A stretch of DNA of 64,000 nucleotides from Vicugna pacos (Eukaryota; Chordata; Mammalia; Artiodactyla; Camelidae), in contig NC_132995.1 in the NCBI RefSeq assembly GCF_048564905.1, positions 322,501 through 386,500 of the forward strand, written 5' to 3'. Below are positions 50,005 to 61,744 of this stretch, piece after piece. The notes below the pieces were generated by a model. It saw only the letters and a program-made list of their open reading frames with translations, was not told the origin of the DNA and made no database searches. The stretch's first letter is position 1. Every line of letters starts with the position of its first letter. The translations under genes and the position numbers were made by a program.

Positions 50005-50470
50005 CACATTAGTTATCTGTTGATTATAACGTGTCACCCCAGAATTAGTCTCTTAAAACAACACCCATTTACTATCTCAGAATCCTGTAGTCAGAACTCC
50101 AACACAGCATGGCTGAATTCTCTATTCTGAAATAAGAGATAAAAATCCACTTCCACACCCATTCTTGTTGTTGACAGAAATCATCCCCCTGCAGTTGTAG
50201 GGCTGAGGTCCCCAGTTTCTGGCTGGCTGTTGGCGAGAGGTCACTCTTAGCTCCTGGAAGCCACCCCTCTCTGTTGACAGTTTACAACATGGATACCTGC
50301 TTTCTCCCAGCAAAGACGGAATGTGTCCCTCCCACTTCTACAACCAGCCAGGGAAAACGCTCTGCTCTTAAAGCCCTCATGTGAGCAGGTCAGGCCTATC
50401 TAGACACTCTCCCTTTCCTCAGGCTGATCGTGTTGGATAACATAACATCTTAGATTTCGACTAGGACACT
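50005..50470 (-). repeat. Fossil MLT1-like LTR
   Basis: TTAGTTATCTGTTGATTATA followed by TCTCTTAAAACAACACCCAT is a reversed MaLR LTR end. Partial and ancient. Confidence 0.65.
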
Positions 50471-50474
50471 CCTC

Positions 50475-51660
50475 TCCAAAAAACTGAGTTGAATTGAGAT
50501 ACTCAACTAAATTAAAACGTACGCACTGTAAAAACTACCATCAATCTTAAGAACTGGGAAATGTATGCGCAACATGTGATGTACGTGGGGTACTAATTTC
50601 TTTCCTTAATATGTAAAAAGCTTCTATGAATCAGTAAGACAGAGGCCAGTCAAATTATGAGTGACAGATGTCAGGCAGGAGAGAGCCCATTTCTTCAGGG
50701 AAGGGAAGACAGTTTCTATCTACTGTGTGCCTCCTCCATCTGCGTGACCTGCCCTGTCTCCACTGGCACCTGGGTTTGTGTCTGGATTTGGTAGGGAGGG
50801 GATGGTGGCCTCTGCGTCCGGCCAACTAGGAGTAACAATGATAATGGCTTATGTGTACAAGTCACGTGTCAGGGCCTAAGCACTGGGATAGCATGGTTAA
50901 GGATTATTATGGGTCTGGGTACACTTCACCAGACTTGGAAGTATATACATGATAATGATGAAGACTAAAACCATGTGCAGCAGGCAGGGAAATGGGAGCT
51001 TCATGGACTAGCTCAGCCTAAAACTAGGTCCTAACACAGGAAGGAAGAAGCCCAAATTAGTAAGGAAGAGAAAGACTGCCCAGAAAACACACTGAGGATA
51101 ACTGGTGAGCCTGACAAGGGGCAAACCTACCTAAATCCTCACCGTTCACCACAACCTGAAATATATTCTGTAAGAGTTATGAAAAATTAAAAAACTGACT
51201 CAATGAAACCCTCACCCACAGTGCCCATGCTGGGCCCTGGGCCAAGATTTCATCCCATCCAATCTAATCAGGAATCCTGGGAGAGGGTCCCTGCTGCTGT
51301 GAGCCCATTTTACAGAGACTGGGAGCACTTAAGAGTCTTGCCCAGTTATAAAGCTAGTCAGCAGCAGGTCTAAGGATTGGACCTGGGCGATTTTAATAAG
51401 AATCTGTTCACCATGTAAATTAAATCCAAGCACACGAAGCTCCACGTCTAAGTGGAGAGTATGTGTGGTAGTGGGCGCATTTCAAAGCAACAGGCACAAC
51501 GGGGCACTGGCCCTCTGGGAGAAAATCAGTAGATACCTGCCTTACACTGTAAATACAGAAAAATCCCAGAAATCTTAAATATCAAAAGGGAAAAATTTGG
51601 AGAAGTATAAGCCCTTAATAAACTGGGGGTAGAGGAAGTCTTCACACAAAATATAAGACA
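50475..51660. other. ZNF135 intron, nothing recognised
   Basis: A piece near 51240-51370 (TGTGAGCCCATTTTACAGAG) may be MIR. No exon seen. Confidence 0.35.
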
Positions 51661-51664
51661 CTAG

Positions 51665-52160
51665 AAGTTAGAAAGAAGAAAAATGAGTGTGGTGGGCACG
51701 ACAGTGTCACCACCAACCCTGGATGGCGACGGGGAAATTACGGTGGCAGGTGCGATGAAGGCTGCTAGTCAGCAGATCTTAGAAGATTCTCCTGGAATAT
51801 CCTGGTGAAAGCAGTATAACCGCAAGAGCCTTTCAATGGGGACAAGACAGAAAGTCAGCCTCACAGTGGCGAGATGAGAGGAAGACTGAAATGGCCAAGC
51901 TGGCTTGGATGATGGGAGGGGGCCAGGAGCCAAGGGACGTGGGACGCTTCTAGGAGCTGGAAAAGGCCCAGACGTGGATTCTCCCCTAGAGCTGCCAGGA
52001 GGCACACAGCCCTGCTGCCACCTGGATTTTAGCCCCATGAGGTGCATTTCTGGCTTCTGACCTCTAGAAGTATAAAAAATAATACATCTGTGTGGTTTTA
52101 AGCCACTGAGTTTGTTGGGGTTTGTTACAGAATCAACAGGAAAATAATACACTGAGCAAA
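51665..52160 (+). repeat. Fossil ERVL-MaLR LTR
   Basis: GATTCTCCCCTAGAGCTGCC, ATTTTAGCCCCATGAGGTGC and TGGTTTTAAGCCACTGAG with a final AATAATACAC keep the order of a MaLR LTR. The best preserved of the five in this window, still old. Confidence 0.75.
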
Positions 52161-52164
52161 GTGC

Positions 52165-53635
52165 GTGACTTCTAGTGACAAAGCCGCTACAAGCCAGGAC
52201 AGCAAAATGAGCATTTGCAGCATAAGTGGAAAGAAGAGCATTCATGGCTGTGCAGGTGAGGAGCTGACAGCTCAGTAAGTGAAGTTCAGTACGTGAAAGG
52301 CAGACAACGGGACGGGGAGCCGGACCCTCGGAGAAGAGGAAGGGTGGTGTGTATGCGGGCGTGGGCTACTGTTACCACCGGCAGGGTTTCTAAGCGCGTC
52401 CGTTCGTTATTCCAGCAATTCCACTCCCCTCCATCCCTCTCCCTGCAGAGCCCTGTCCCATGCTGCCTCGTCTACACTTAACAGGAAGCCGCTGACAGCC
52501 CAGACACCCCTGGTAGGGGAGCAGCCAAAGTCAGGTTCACCCCGCCGCGGAGCACAGCACTGCGACGCACAGCTGGGGCACAGCCTTCCGGATGGAAAAA
52601 TCTCAAATGGTCGGACACTGCCAGCACAGAACTGTTTATGTAAAACAAAACTCGAATTCCTATCTGTCTGAAAACATATCCGTAAGCACAGGAACCGGAG
52701 GTGTGTGGAAGTGCCACCAGCGGCGGCTTGAGAGGGAAGCCTGGGCCGGGCGCTGGGGAGCAAGGGGGACTTTCTAGGTGTTGCTCGACATGTTTATAAT
52801 GAGACTGACATTCCGGGACGATGTGGCCTTAAAGAAATAAGTCCGCCAACTTATCAACCCAGAAATCACCATGGAAGATACCAGCGTTTTGACACATTAA
52901 GAACTTTAAATTTGTGAATCTTAAAAATTCAGAGCAAACAGACGGTGCTGAGAGATGATGTGGATCGCTCACTGAGTAAGCCTGGGCCGTGGATGACAAA
53001 CCAACCCCTGCTCACCAGAGGAGGACGCCAAGGAAGTCACTCAAAGTCCCCAGGGGGAGAATGGCTGAGCTGGGATTTGAACTGGTGGTCCAGAGCCACC
53101 TGCTGGCCAGGCCTGAGCCACCTCCTTGACAGACGACCCGGGGGTTGGGAGGGGGCTTCTGGGCCTTGTGGGTGGGCAGGAAACTCGCACCCTCTCTGGC
53201 TCCTTCTTGGACAGGGCCCCTGAGATATCACAGCAAAGCGACTGAGAAAGGGGTAGCCCCAGGGGATGGGGAACCTCCGGCGCCTCAGCTGGACCGTCGT
53301 CCGCTGGGGTCCCCCAGAGCCGTCACCAGGCCATGGATACAAGACCTCCCCTTCCCCATGGTGCTTGGGTGCTGGGAGCAGGGTCCGGGCAAGGCAACAT
53401 GAAAGTCCCAGAGGGTCGGCGCTCGGGAGAACCTGGCAGCGCGCTTCCGGAGGAAGGGCCACGTGGGCTGGGCCTTGGGGGCCTCAGAGGGGCAGGCGGT
53501 CGAGCTCAGGCCGGCCCGGCCACTCCTACTTGCACAACTTGTTCTGGGCCGTGGCTTCCTCCTTGTTCCCACCGCATGGGATGGACTGGGGACGAACAGG
53601 GTGAAACGAGGCCAGCACTGACCAGAGCTGGGAAC
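52165..53635. other. ZNF135 intron, GC-rich, unclassified
   Basis: No exon or repeat recognised. Long frames at 53.0-53.8 kb on both strands have no motif. Confidence 0.3.
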
Positions 53636-53639
53636 GTTC

Positions 53640-54135
53640 ATCGTTCCCCCTTCACTCAGCGCCTACTGTGTGCAGGGCCTCTGCACATGGCGAAACCAGC
53701 CAGAACTGCTTACCAAAGGCCACGCGCCCCTGCAGCTGGTGTAGAAAAACCCCGTTCTCCATCTTCCAGCCCCTCCTCTGCATGCTCTTCATAAGTGCCC
53801 AGCGGGGTCCCACCTCCATGCCTTGGCTCGTGCTGTTCCCTCCACCTGGAACATTCTTCCTGTGGGCCTCGACCTCACCCTCTGTGTTGCTGCAGGTCTC
53901 TGCTTGGGGGTCGCCACTTCCTCAAGGGGACCTCCCGGGCTGTACTGGTTAATGCTTGGTCCCCCAGCCCACCCTCTTTCCCTCCCCAACATTTGGCACA
54001 TTTACATTCCTCATATGGTCTCTGAGCCCCATGGGGTGGCGATCTCTGTTCATTTTGTTCTGGCCCCTGCAGCACCTGGAATGGTGCCTGCTCATGGCAG
54101 GTGCTCAGTACGTCTGCCAAGGGACTGGATGGAGA
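53640..54135 (+). repeat. L2 LINE remnant
   Basis: CAGCGCCTACTGTGTGCAGG, CTCGTGCTGTTCCCTCCACC and CATGGCAGGTGCTCAGTA are L2 3' phrases in order. Confidence 0.6.
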
Positions 54136-54419
54136 GAGCGAGCTGGGAGAACAGACCCAGAACCCTATGTCGGGAAAGTGCCTGATGCATCAGTGAGATG
54201 GATGAGTGATGTCTGCCAGGCTGGCACTGGGCAGGGGGGAATCTGGGAGGTCTTCTGGGAGGTGGTAAGGTGAGATCTGGAAGAAGACGTGGAGCTGACT
54301 AAAGCATATTGCTGGCAGGGAGCAGAGTGAGGGCCAAGGCCCTGAGGGCAGAATAGGCTTGGTGGGAAGCCCAGGCTGGAGCCTGGGAAGCCCAAGTGTG
54401 AGGGTGGCAGTGTACTCAC

Positions 54420-54504
54420 CGGGTCCACAGCAGTGAGGAGCCCAGCGGTCATTCCCTCCTACTCTGGCCTCTTGCAGGAACAGCCAGCTCCTCTGCAGGA
54501 AGTT
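54420..54504 (-). CDS. ZNF135: ZNF135 first coding exon
   Basis: ATG at 54450-54452 opens MTAGLLTAVDP, equivalent to the human MTPGVRVSTDP, and ends in phase 0 at donor GTGAGT before the KRAB A exon (P then EQV). The coding part is 54420-54452. The 5' UTR part runs to an acceptor CCCCCCAG at about 54505; CTGCAG a little further in is an alternative acceptor. Confidence 0.85.
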
Positions 54505-54719
54505 CTGGGGGGAAAGGGAATGTGAGAGACTGAGTAGGCAGCTGCGGTGATCAGGAATGCCGGGCCCTGGAAGCCCTATGCGCAGGTGGAAGGTGTTGCA
54601 GCTGCTGGAGCCTGGACCAGCACCGAAGCCAAACCCGACAGCAGTGGACCCTTAGCTTGGCATTTTCCAAGCTCCTGCTGTGTGCCCAGGTGCTATTCCA
54701 AGCACTGGTGAAGGATGAT

Positions 54720-55500
54720 CTTGAATTTTCCTTACCCCATTCCACATATAGGGAAAATGAGGGCCGGGGTGGGTAGCGGTTGCACAGGTGATTTCCAGGG
54801 TGATGAGTCTCTCTGGTACTGTGACAGAAAGCCAGACAGTTCTGGGGTTCAGGGCACTGTTGAGTGTGCCTCAGTTTCCCTCCCCCACAAAAAGAGGGTG
54901 TGGCCCACGGAGATTTTAGGAGTTAAAGTGGGAAAAGGACTGAAAATGGAGCCCGGCGGGCAGCAGAATACACAGGAAGGCCACAGTTCCTGGGAGGGAA
55001 GCAGTGCTTCAGCGGGCATCAACTGAGCGCCTACTCAAGTTCCCCTGTGTTCCCCACCATTACAAGCTCATCCCTGGCTGACTGCCAAAGTGAAACTCGG
55101 GCCAAAAGTAGGCCGTGTTCCCCTTCTCTCTGTACCGGCTCTTGGTGGCCCTGCCTCTGCACTTCTGATTCTGCACCTCTGATTCTGCCCCATTCAGCTT
55201 GTGCCCCGTTGTCTTTACTACAGTTTCCTGGGTGGGAGTTGTCTTGTTCAGCGACGTTTTATGGCTTTGTTGTCATCGCCCTGACCCTCCTGGCGTCCAG
55301 GGCACAATGTTGGGCGCTCTTGGATATTATGGGGCACCTTGGCAGCCATCTAAATACTTGCTTGTTGAATTAATGAAGGAGCCTGCATGGTGCCTGTAAT
55401 GCAGTTGCCGCTCAACAAGTTTAATATAATGAGTCTGTTTTCTGGGTCCCAGGTGGCTAGGATTAAAATGTTGTGCTTTGGGTTTCCCTCACTTTCAGGA
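54720..55500. other. ZNF135 intron 1, L2/MIR-like traces
   Basis: GGCATCAACTGAGCGCCTAC and TACTTGCTTGTTGAATTAAT suggest MIR or L2 remnants. Nothing else recognised. Confidence 0.35.
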
Positions 55501-55960
55501 AGGTGAGGCTCCAGAACTGACATGGTGCTGGGGCCTTGGCCTTCCCCACCCCCGAAACTCCAGACATCTCACCAAAACAGGGGAGGGATGCAGGTCAGGC
55601 TGGCTCCAGGCTCTGAAAGGTCGAGGCAGCCAGTCTCTCTGACTGTGCCCCCAAGCCCGAGACCCCATCCCTTTGGCCAAAGCCAGGACTCAACCCCGGC
55701 CCCAACACCTCCTCTAAGACGCTGAGACCCTCATCCCCAAGCGGCCCCGCCCACTCGGCCCCGCCCCCACTGACCCAAACCCCGGGACCAAAGCAGCAAA
55801 AAGGACTCGACCCAGACGTGCGCGGTTGGGTACACACCCCGGCCAGGGCCCAAGAGAAGGCCCTGGACCCATGCCCAGCTCGGCCTCCCCAGCGCCGAAC
55901 ACCCCCGACCTCACTTACCCGGCGGACTGCAGCACAAAGGCCGCGGTCGCCACGCAGCGA

Positions 55961-56010
55961 ACTGCGCCTGCGCAGGGGCGCCAAACTACATCTTCCAGAA
56001 AGCGGCGCGC
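55961..56010 (+). promoter_or_regulatory. NRF1-like plus ZNF143-like module, copy 1
   Basis: TGCGCCTGCGCA (55963-55974; one mismatch to NRF1) is followed by ACTACATCTTCCAGAAAGC (55985-56003), close to the ZNF143/THAP11 motif. Confidence 0.65.
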
Positions 56011-56151
56011 ACACTTCCGGTGCCTCCGCGCTAGCCCCGCCCCCGTCTGAGGCGGAGGGACTCGGAATACGAGTTAGGCCTTGCAGACCCTCCGGCCTCG
56101 GCCTGGCCTTCGTGGATGGCAGGGCGAAGGCCGAGCCTGCGACTAGTCAGG

Positions 56152-56202
56152 ACTGCGCCTGCGCAGAGGGCGCCAAACTCCATCTCCCAGAGGGCCGCGC
56201 GC
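56152..56202 (+). promoter_or_regulatory. NRF1-like plus ZNF143-like module, copy 2
   Basis: The same TGCGCCTGCGCA (56154-56165) and ACTCCATCTCCCAGAGGGC (56177-56195), in the same order and spacing (one extra base), 191 bp from copy 1. Confidence 0.65.
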
Positions 56203-56599
56203 GGCTGCCGCGCTCGTCGGTCCCCGCCCGTCGGGTTTTCTGGGACGGGGGTTCCCGTCCTGACGCCCGTACTGGTGTCACCTCGTAAATGTTCCCTGCG
56301 CGGCCGCTGCGTGAGGAGCCTTGACCGCCTTCCCCGCGCTTCTCCAGCAGATGACTGCCTGGGGGACTAATTCAGACAGAGGGGCCATGGGGTCAGGAGT
56401 GAAACCGAGCGTCAGCAGACCCCTTGGTGTTCCTTACCTCTTGCTTAAGGGAAAACTTCAGTCCCCTGAACCTCCCCTGAGTTTCCAAAAGTCTAGCTTG
56501 AGGGTTAATGACCAGAGCAGCGATGACATGCAGAGACAAAGAACAGCAGCCTGGCAGGAGAAGTGGTAATCATTTAAAGGATAGATGAACCATGTAGCA

Positions 56600-57040
56600 G
56601 TCACAGGAACTTCAGTTCCTGCGTGAAGGACGTAGGTAACAATGTCAGGCGGGCATTCTCAGGCTGCTGTTGTTCACAAAAACCAAACTCCCGTTAGAGG
56701 GAAACTGCTGACCACAAGGGCGTAGACCTCAGGCCAGCTGAAACCAGAATGCTGATGATGTTAGCACCTGAAACATCACACTGTTACCCCATCACCAACC
56801 AGTTAGAAGAAAGTCCAGCAGCCGCCATCCTCACCCTTAATGTTGCCTTTGAAAACCCTTCTCTGAAAGCCCTCCTGGAGTTCGGGTCTTTTGAGCATGA
56901 GCTGCTGGTTCTCCTTGCTTGGGGCTCTGCGATATATGATGTACTTTCCTTCACCACAACCCACATGTCAGTAGATTTGCTTTGCTGCACACAGGGCTAG
57001 TGGACCCAGTTTGGTAACAATACTGGAAATTTTACTGTAA
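56600..57040 (+). repeat. Probable fossil ERV LTR
   Basis: TTCGGGTCTTTTGAGCATGA, GCTGGTTCTCCTTGCTTGGG and CCTTCACCACAACCC read like the 3' part of an artiodactyl ERV1-type LTR. Family and left end are uncertain; no coding part recognised; broken. Confidence 0.45.
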
Positions 57041-57044
57041 GTTT

Positions 57045-57955
57045 TATTTTAAAACAAACCAGGGGGTCAACAAAAATAAAACAATTACAGGAAAAGCTGA
57101 AACAAAAGCATTCACTAAGATTCCAAACACAAGAGCAGTTCAGACTTTGCCACACTGACCAGCTTTGGACAGTTGCCAGTGTTTAGCACGTGGTTATAGA
57201 ATGTCACCGCTAGACCTAGGCACTTGATACTTTGCTGCATACTCGTCAAAACTATGTGTTTGAGAAGTAGCACATCATTCAAAGCTGATGTGCCTGCAGG
57301 CGACTGAATTCGACATTTGGCGAACACTGACCAAGGCCCACCGGGCAGAAGGCCCATGGTACAGCAGCCAACAGTGGACGAGGTGAGGGCATTCACCATT
57401 CCCCACCTGAGCTGGGCTAATTTTCACAAATGCACGTGGAACATCCATGGAGCAGTGAGTAGGAAGAATCTGACCAACGCTGAGCCACGTGTATTTGCCC
57501 TTTGAAGAAACGACTGATCGATTCAGATCAGTCAGGGCTCGCCTGCTGGATTTGAAGCTGAGAAAAAGTTTCAAGACAAGGGCATGTATTCTTTGCCCAA
57601 AACAACTATTTCTTTGAAAAATCTCTGACTCTGAAAACGAGAGAGAGATAGTAAGAATTCTCATGTTAGGAAAAAACCTAGCTGATTACATTTTCTTTAC
57701 ACATATAGAGACTCTCAAAAGGATTTGGCTGATTCACACATGAGTGAAAGACTTTAAATCTCGTAAGCACTGTAACAGTTGTTGTTACGACAAGATATGA
57801 CAGATCCCCAAAGTCAGAACACAATGATGTAAACAAAGCAAAGGCAAGCTCATTAGCTTTTCTTTAAGGGTGTCCAGCACATTTAGAGAGTATAAAGGCC
57901 CACATTTGTGATTGCTGTACTGAAACTACCCTTCTTTCTACTGCAGTAAGAAAGC
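57045..57955 (-). other. Unassigned DNA with minus-strand frame
   Basis: A 129-codon frame on the minus strand (57275-57664) and AATAAA-like text to its left could mark an old retrocopy or 3' UTR, but I recognise no family in the translation. Confidence 0.25.
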
Positions 57956-57959
57956 ATTT

Positions 57960-58078
57960 TTGGGGCGGGGGTTAGGTTTATTTGTTTGTTTTTTAATGGA
58001 GGTACTGGGGATTGAACCCAGGACCTTGTACACGCTAAGCACACACTGTACCACTGAGCTATATCCTCACCCCTCCCA
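57960..58078 (-). repeat. Camelid tRNA-derived SINE, reversed
   Basis: ATGGAGGTACTGGGGATTGA and TACCACTGAGCTATATCC present. Confidence 0.88.
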
Positions 58079-58079
58079 G

Positions 58080-58552
58080 AAAGCTTTAAAATGTATATAA
58101 AACATCAATTATCAGTTCCCTCACCTGCAAATCCAAGTGCAAAGAAAGACAATTTTTTTGTTAACTTTTTCTTCCACAAAATGTGTACCCTTTACTGGAT
58201 CAAAAGGTATGGACACAATTCTCATGATGATATCTTTTCCCCCAAAGGTCTGAGATGACTCCTGGTGATGAGCTGACGGTGGTGTGGAACCAGACTTGCC
58301 TGCCCTGAAGTTGGCTCAGGTCCCTGCCCGCTTCCGTTTGGACTTGCCCCTCTGCCACCTGCCTCTGGCCTTTGAATCCTTGTTTTTCCCCAACCAACTT
58401 TCACAGGCTTAAATGCCTGTAGGGCCTGGACTCTTTCTAAAAGGGTTGCTGCTCATAACCCCAGCCATGAGGTGCCTTGGGGACAGGTCTGGATTTCTCA
58501 AAAGAAACCAAAGATTTGGATTTGTGTGTGAAATCTCTTGATTTGTAAAAGC
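58080..58552. other. Intergenic DNA, nothing recognised
   Basis: No motif seen. Confidence 0.3.
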
Positions 58553-58555
58553 TGG

Positions 58556-58680
58556 CAGGGGAGGCGGGTATACATCAGTGGTAGAGGGTGTGCTTGGCAT
58601 ACACAAGGTCCTGGGTTCAATCCCCAGTACCTCCATTAAATAAATAAACCTAATTACCACCCCCCCAAAAACCCCAAAAT
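58556..58680 (+). repeat. Camelid tRNA-derived SINE
   Basis: TCAGTGGTAGAGGGTGTGC and GGTCCTGGGTTCAATCCCCA, then TTAAATAAATAAACCTAATT and a C run. A near-consensus copy. Confidence 0.9.
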
Positions 58681-58684
58681 GAGA

Positions 58685-59285
58685 AATAGAAGCTGGCAGG
58701 GAATTCAAAGGTTTTAAAAACACTCTGCCAGTCAACTAAGATAAACTGAAGGCTACATCTGAGCTGCCTTCCCTCCCCACCCCGAGACCACGTTGTAACC
58801 ATTGGCTGGGTCCTTCTAAGTCCAGTCTTGGCTTCCTCCAGCCACAGGTGTCCCTCCCCGTGGCTGTGGCAGGACCCACCCTGAGCAGTTACATTAAAAA
58901 TCAGTGTGGCTTTCAAGGAATTCTATAATTATATCATGGAGAGCAAGACTGCAGTTATGCTGCGTTTTTGCTAATTTGTTCCATAGATACATTTAAATAT
59001 GGTCCAATGTTTATATAGCCCTCTGGATACATTACTTCCTTAAGAATAATCATTTCAGGAGCCTCGAAGCCTAGCAGTGCCCACCCCTCCTCCAACCCTA
59101 GGGGCCCTGATCCTCCAGCAGCACCCAGGACCCGGCAGGCAGCTGCTCTGTGACAAAGGCTGGAGGCTGGACAAGGGGGCTGGGAAGGGTCCTGCTGGGC
59201 GGGCACCAGGGTGTTGCAGGGGACGCAGGTGGAGGAAGGCACAGGGTGAGCCAGATGTGCAGGGAGTGAGAGAAGAGGGCCAGAA
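58685..59285. other. Intergenic DNA, nothing recognised
   Basis: No gene or clear repeat. Confidence 0.3.
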
Positions 59286-59287
59286 TA

Positions 59288-59392
59288 GGATTGCCAGATT
59301 TACCAACTGAAAAAATACAAGAGACCCTGAGAAGAACTGAATTTCAGATAACAATGAATTGTTTTTTAGGATTAGTATGTTTCTCATTGAGT
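59288..59392 (+). repeat. Palindromic MER-type element, part
   Basis: GGATTGCCAGATTTACCAAC and GAATTTCAGATAACAATGAA match one arm of a palindromic non-autonomous DNA transposon seen three more times to the right. Confidence 0.55.
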
Positions 59393-59394
59393 GT

Positions 59395-59578
59395 ATTTGA
59401 AGAACTTTAAATAGATGAGCAACAAGGATCGATTGTACAGCACAGGGAAATACAGCCATTATGTTGTAATAAATCTAAATGGAGTATAATCTATTAAAAT
59501 ACTCATCACTATGTTGTACACCTGAAACTAATGTGATATTGTAAATCAACTATACTTCAAATTTTAAAAAGTGATCAA
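59395..59578 (+). repeat. L1 LINE 3' end
   Basis: ACAGCACAGGGAAATACAGC, TGTTGTACACCTGAAACTAA and GTAAATCAACTATACTTC. Forward, 5'-truncated. Confidence 0.85.
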
Positions 59579-59811
59579 AACCCAAGAATAACAAAGAGGT
59601 GCTACCATTTATGAAAAAGGGAGGAAAAGGATTGCCTCGTCTGCTCTGGGACCATGTAAACATTACTTGAAAAATAAACATGAAATAGGCACAGGAAAAA
59701 CAAATTTTGTTGTCTGATATAAAAAATCCCCAACATTCAAAAGATGATAAACACAAAAACTTTACAAATATACGTGTATAAGTAATTTTCAGTGTAACTA
59801 TGTCCTATAGT

Positions 59812-60070
59812 AGGGTTGCCAAATTTAGTAAATAAAAACACAGTCTACTCACTTAAATTTAAATTCCAGATAAACAGTCAATACTTTTTTTGGTATAAGT
59901 ACATCCCATATTTATTGTATTTTCAGAACTTTTTAACAGAATTATATTTAGTATGAGTCATTTTTGATATGTGTCACATTAGGGTTCCTCAATTTAGGAA
60001 ATAAAATTACAGGACAATACTTAGTTAAATATTAATTTCAGATGAATAATTTTTTAGTAAAAATATGTGC
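59812..60070 (+). repeat. Palindromic MER-type elements, two partial copies
   Basis: TAGGGTTGCCAAATTTAG at 59812 and TTAGGGTTCCTCAATTTAG near 59980 each start a copy, both running into AATTCCAGATAAACA-like text. The second is followed by a camelid SINE. Confidence 0.6.
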
Positions 60071-60071
60071 T

Positions 60072-60190
60072 AGGGGAGAGTGTAGCTCAGTGGTAAAGTG
60101 CAGGCCCAGCATGCACAAGGTCCTGGGTTCAATCCCCAATACCTCCATCAAAAAACTAAATAAGTAAAGTTAATTACCTCCCCCCCTGCA
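60072..60190 (+). repeat. Camelid tRNA-derived SINE
   Basis: GTGTAGCTCAGTGGTAAAGT and GGTCCTGGGTTCAATCCCCA. It lies beside or within a palindromic element. Confidence 0.9.
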
Positions 60191-60289
60191 AAAACCTTTT
60201 TAAAAATATTCAAGCACATTTAAAGCATTAGAAACTCCATTTCTTCAACACCCCTCAAGAAACTTTTGTTTTCCCATATTTGTAGGATT

Positions 60290-60475
60290 TGTTGCCAGAT
60301 AAAATGCAGGATACCCAGTTCAATTTGGATTTCACGTAAGAAATGACTAATTTTTAAAAAATTTGCCAAAAATATTGAATAGGACATACATGAAAATAGT
60401 ATTCATTGTTTATCTGAAATTCTAATTGAACTGGGCATCCTGATTTTTATTGGCTGAATCTGGCAGTGTTACTGA
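60290..60475. repeat. Palindromic MER-type element, nearly complete
   Basis: Left arm GTTGCCAGATAAAATGCAGG and CCCAGTTCAATTTGGATTTC; right arm the reverse, ATTCTAATTGAACTGGGCAT and GGCTGAATCTGGCAGTGTTA. The two arms can fold on each other. Confidence 0.7.
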
Positions 60476-60499
60476 GTCCAAATTTGTTCTGATTGCCAC

Positions 60500-61250
60500 A
60501 TGACATGACAATAAATCGGGAGACTAGGTGTTGGGGTAAGGAATAACAACTGTATTCAGAAAGCCAGCAGACCGAGATGGGGGAATTAACGTCCAAGAGA
60601 ACCATCTTCCCCAAGTCAGAATTCAGGAAGCTTTTATACTGAAAATGGGGAGGGGAGTGTAGTTGGTTGTTGCAAACTTCTTGAGGTCGGAATCCTTTGT
60701 TGCAGCTGTCCACGTGGGTCAGGTCATGGTGTCCCTGTAAACCTACAACAAGACAAATGTTATTGTCTGTTCTGCAACTGTTTGTTCCTATATGAATGGG
60801 GCAGTGTTATATCTTTAAAGACCAGAACCTTTAGAATGGGTTCTCCTACATATTTCAAGCTATAGGCAACATTCTTTTACAAAAGGTGTGGAGCCAGCAT
60901 GACTAAGCACAGGAAACAGTCCAGCATTAAGGCTGAAGAAACAGAACTCATATGGAGTCAGATTTGTTCTTCCCTAGTACAGTAGCCCATATCCGTCTCC
61001 ATAAACCAATCAGGCCAAGAACGCCTTCCCCTTAAGTGTGGAACCTATTTATAACCTATGTTATTACTACCCTCTGGCGGTGGAACAGCAGATTGCTGGA
61101 GCCGGTTCAGGCATCAGCGTTTTGTAGTTATCTAGACTATCCCTGGGTGCCCCCAGTGGGCTAGGACCTCCTTACTCAAAGTTCGGACCTGGAAGACATT
61201 GCACATACAGATTCTGGACTCCTGCATCAGCGCCTGGACCGCAACAGGCC
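60500..61250 (-). repeat. Possible fossil ERV LTR
   Basis: Text such as GTCAGAATTCAGGAAGCTTT and ATAAACCAATCAGGCCAAGA resembles retroviral LTR-class repeats, probably reversed. I cannot name the family or fix the ends, and see no coding part. Confidence 0.35.
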
Positions 61251-61259
61251 GCCACTTAA

Positions 61260-61740
61260 GACAGAAGGGGCTTCAGGCTCAGCTGCTGATGTTCCTTGAG
61301 TGAGGACTGTGCTCCAGGCGCTGCTCCTAGTAGGGTGACTACCACCCCCTTATGCCCAGGGCGCAGAGCGCTCATGGGATGCAGGCCAGCAACGAGATGG
61401 TGACAGTGCCCACCTCGCTTCGTTTAAACCCACGGTCAGCCCACACCCGAGCTCCCACTGAAGGCCCCTTCCCTGTTCTCACGGCCCCTCCTTTATGCCA
61501 CGGCCCCCTCCTGCCCAGGTCAGTTACTTGTTCACCCTGGCCAGCCTCAGCGACAAGACCCGGTTCCTGTCCTTCCTCTGGACCCTGGCCAGTGCCCTCA
61601 CCTCCTCTCCTGCAACCTGGCCTTTTTCTTCTCAAGTGGGAGTCAGGCTCCCATCGCTGGATCCCCAAATCCAGGGGATGCAGGCTAAGCATTCAGAGCA
61701 GTCCCTAGAAATCTCTCAGTGGGCTCCAGATGGGTGGAGA
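61260..61740. other. Flank of the right-hand promoter
   Basis: GC-rich, without recognised motifs until 61745. Confidence 0.3.
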
Positions 61741-61744
61741 CCAG

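Larger units (their letters stand above)
55730..56350 (-). promoter_or_regulatory. ZNF135: CpG-island promoter and exon 1 of ZNF135
   Basis: CpG-dense, without a TATA box. On the minus strand a donor (CCGCCGG then GTAAGT) ends a non-coding exon 1 at 55919; its start is probably within 56.0-56.05 kb. The region carries two copies of an NRF1-like plus ZNF143-like pair and an ETS/GABP site (ACTTCCGG, 56013-56020). It may be bidirectional, but no plus-strand gene is recognised to the right before 62 kb. Confidence 0.75.

Noticed and set aside
60072-60145. tRNA genes at the SINE copies
   Set aside because: A and B boxes are present, but the cloverleaf is degenerate and the tail is that of a SINE.
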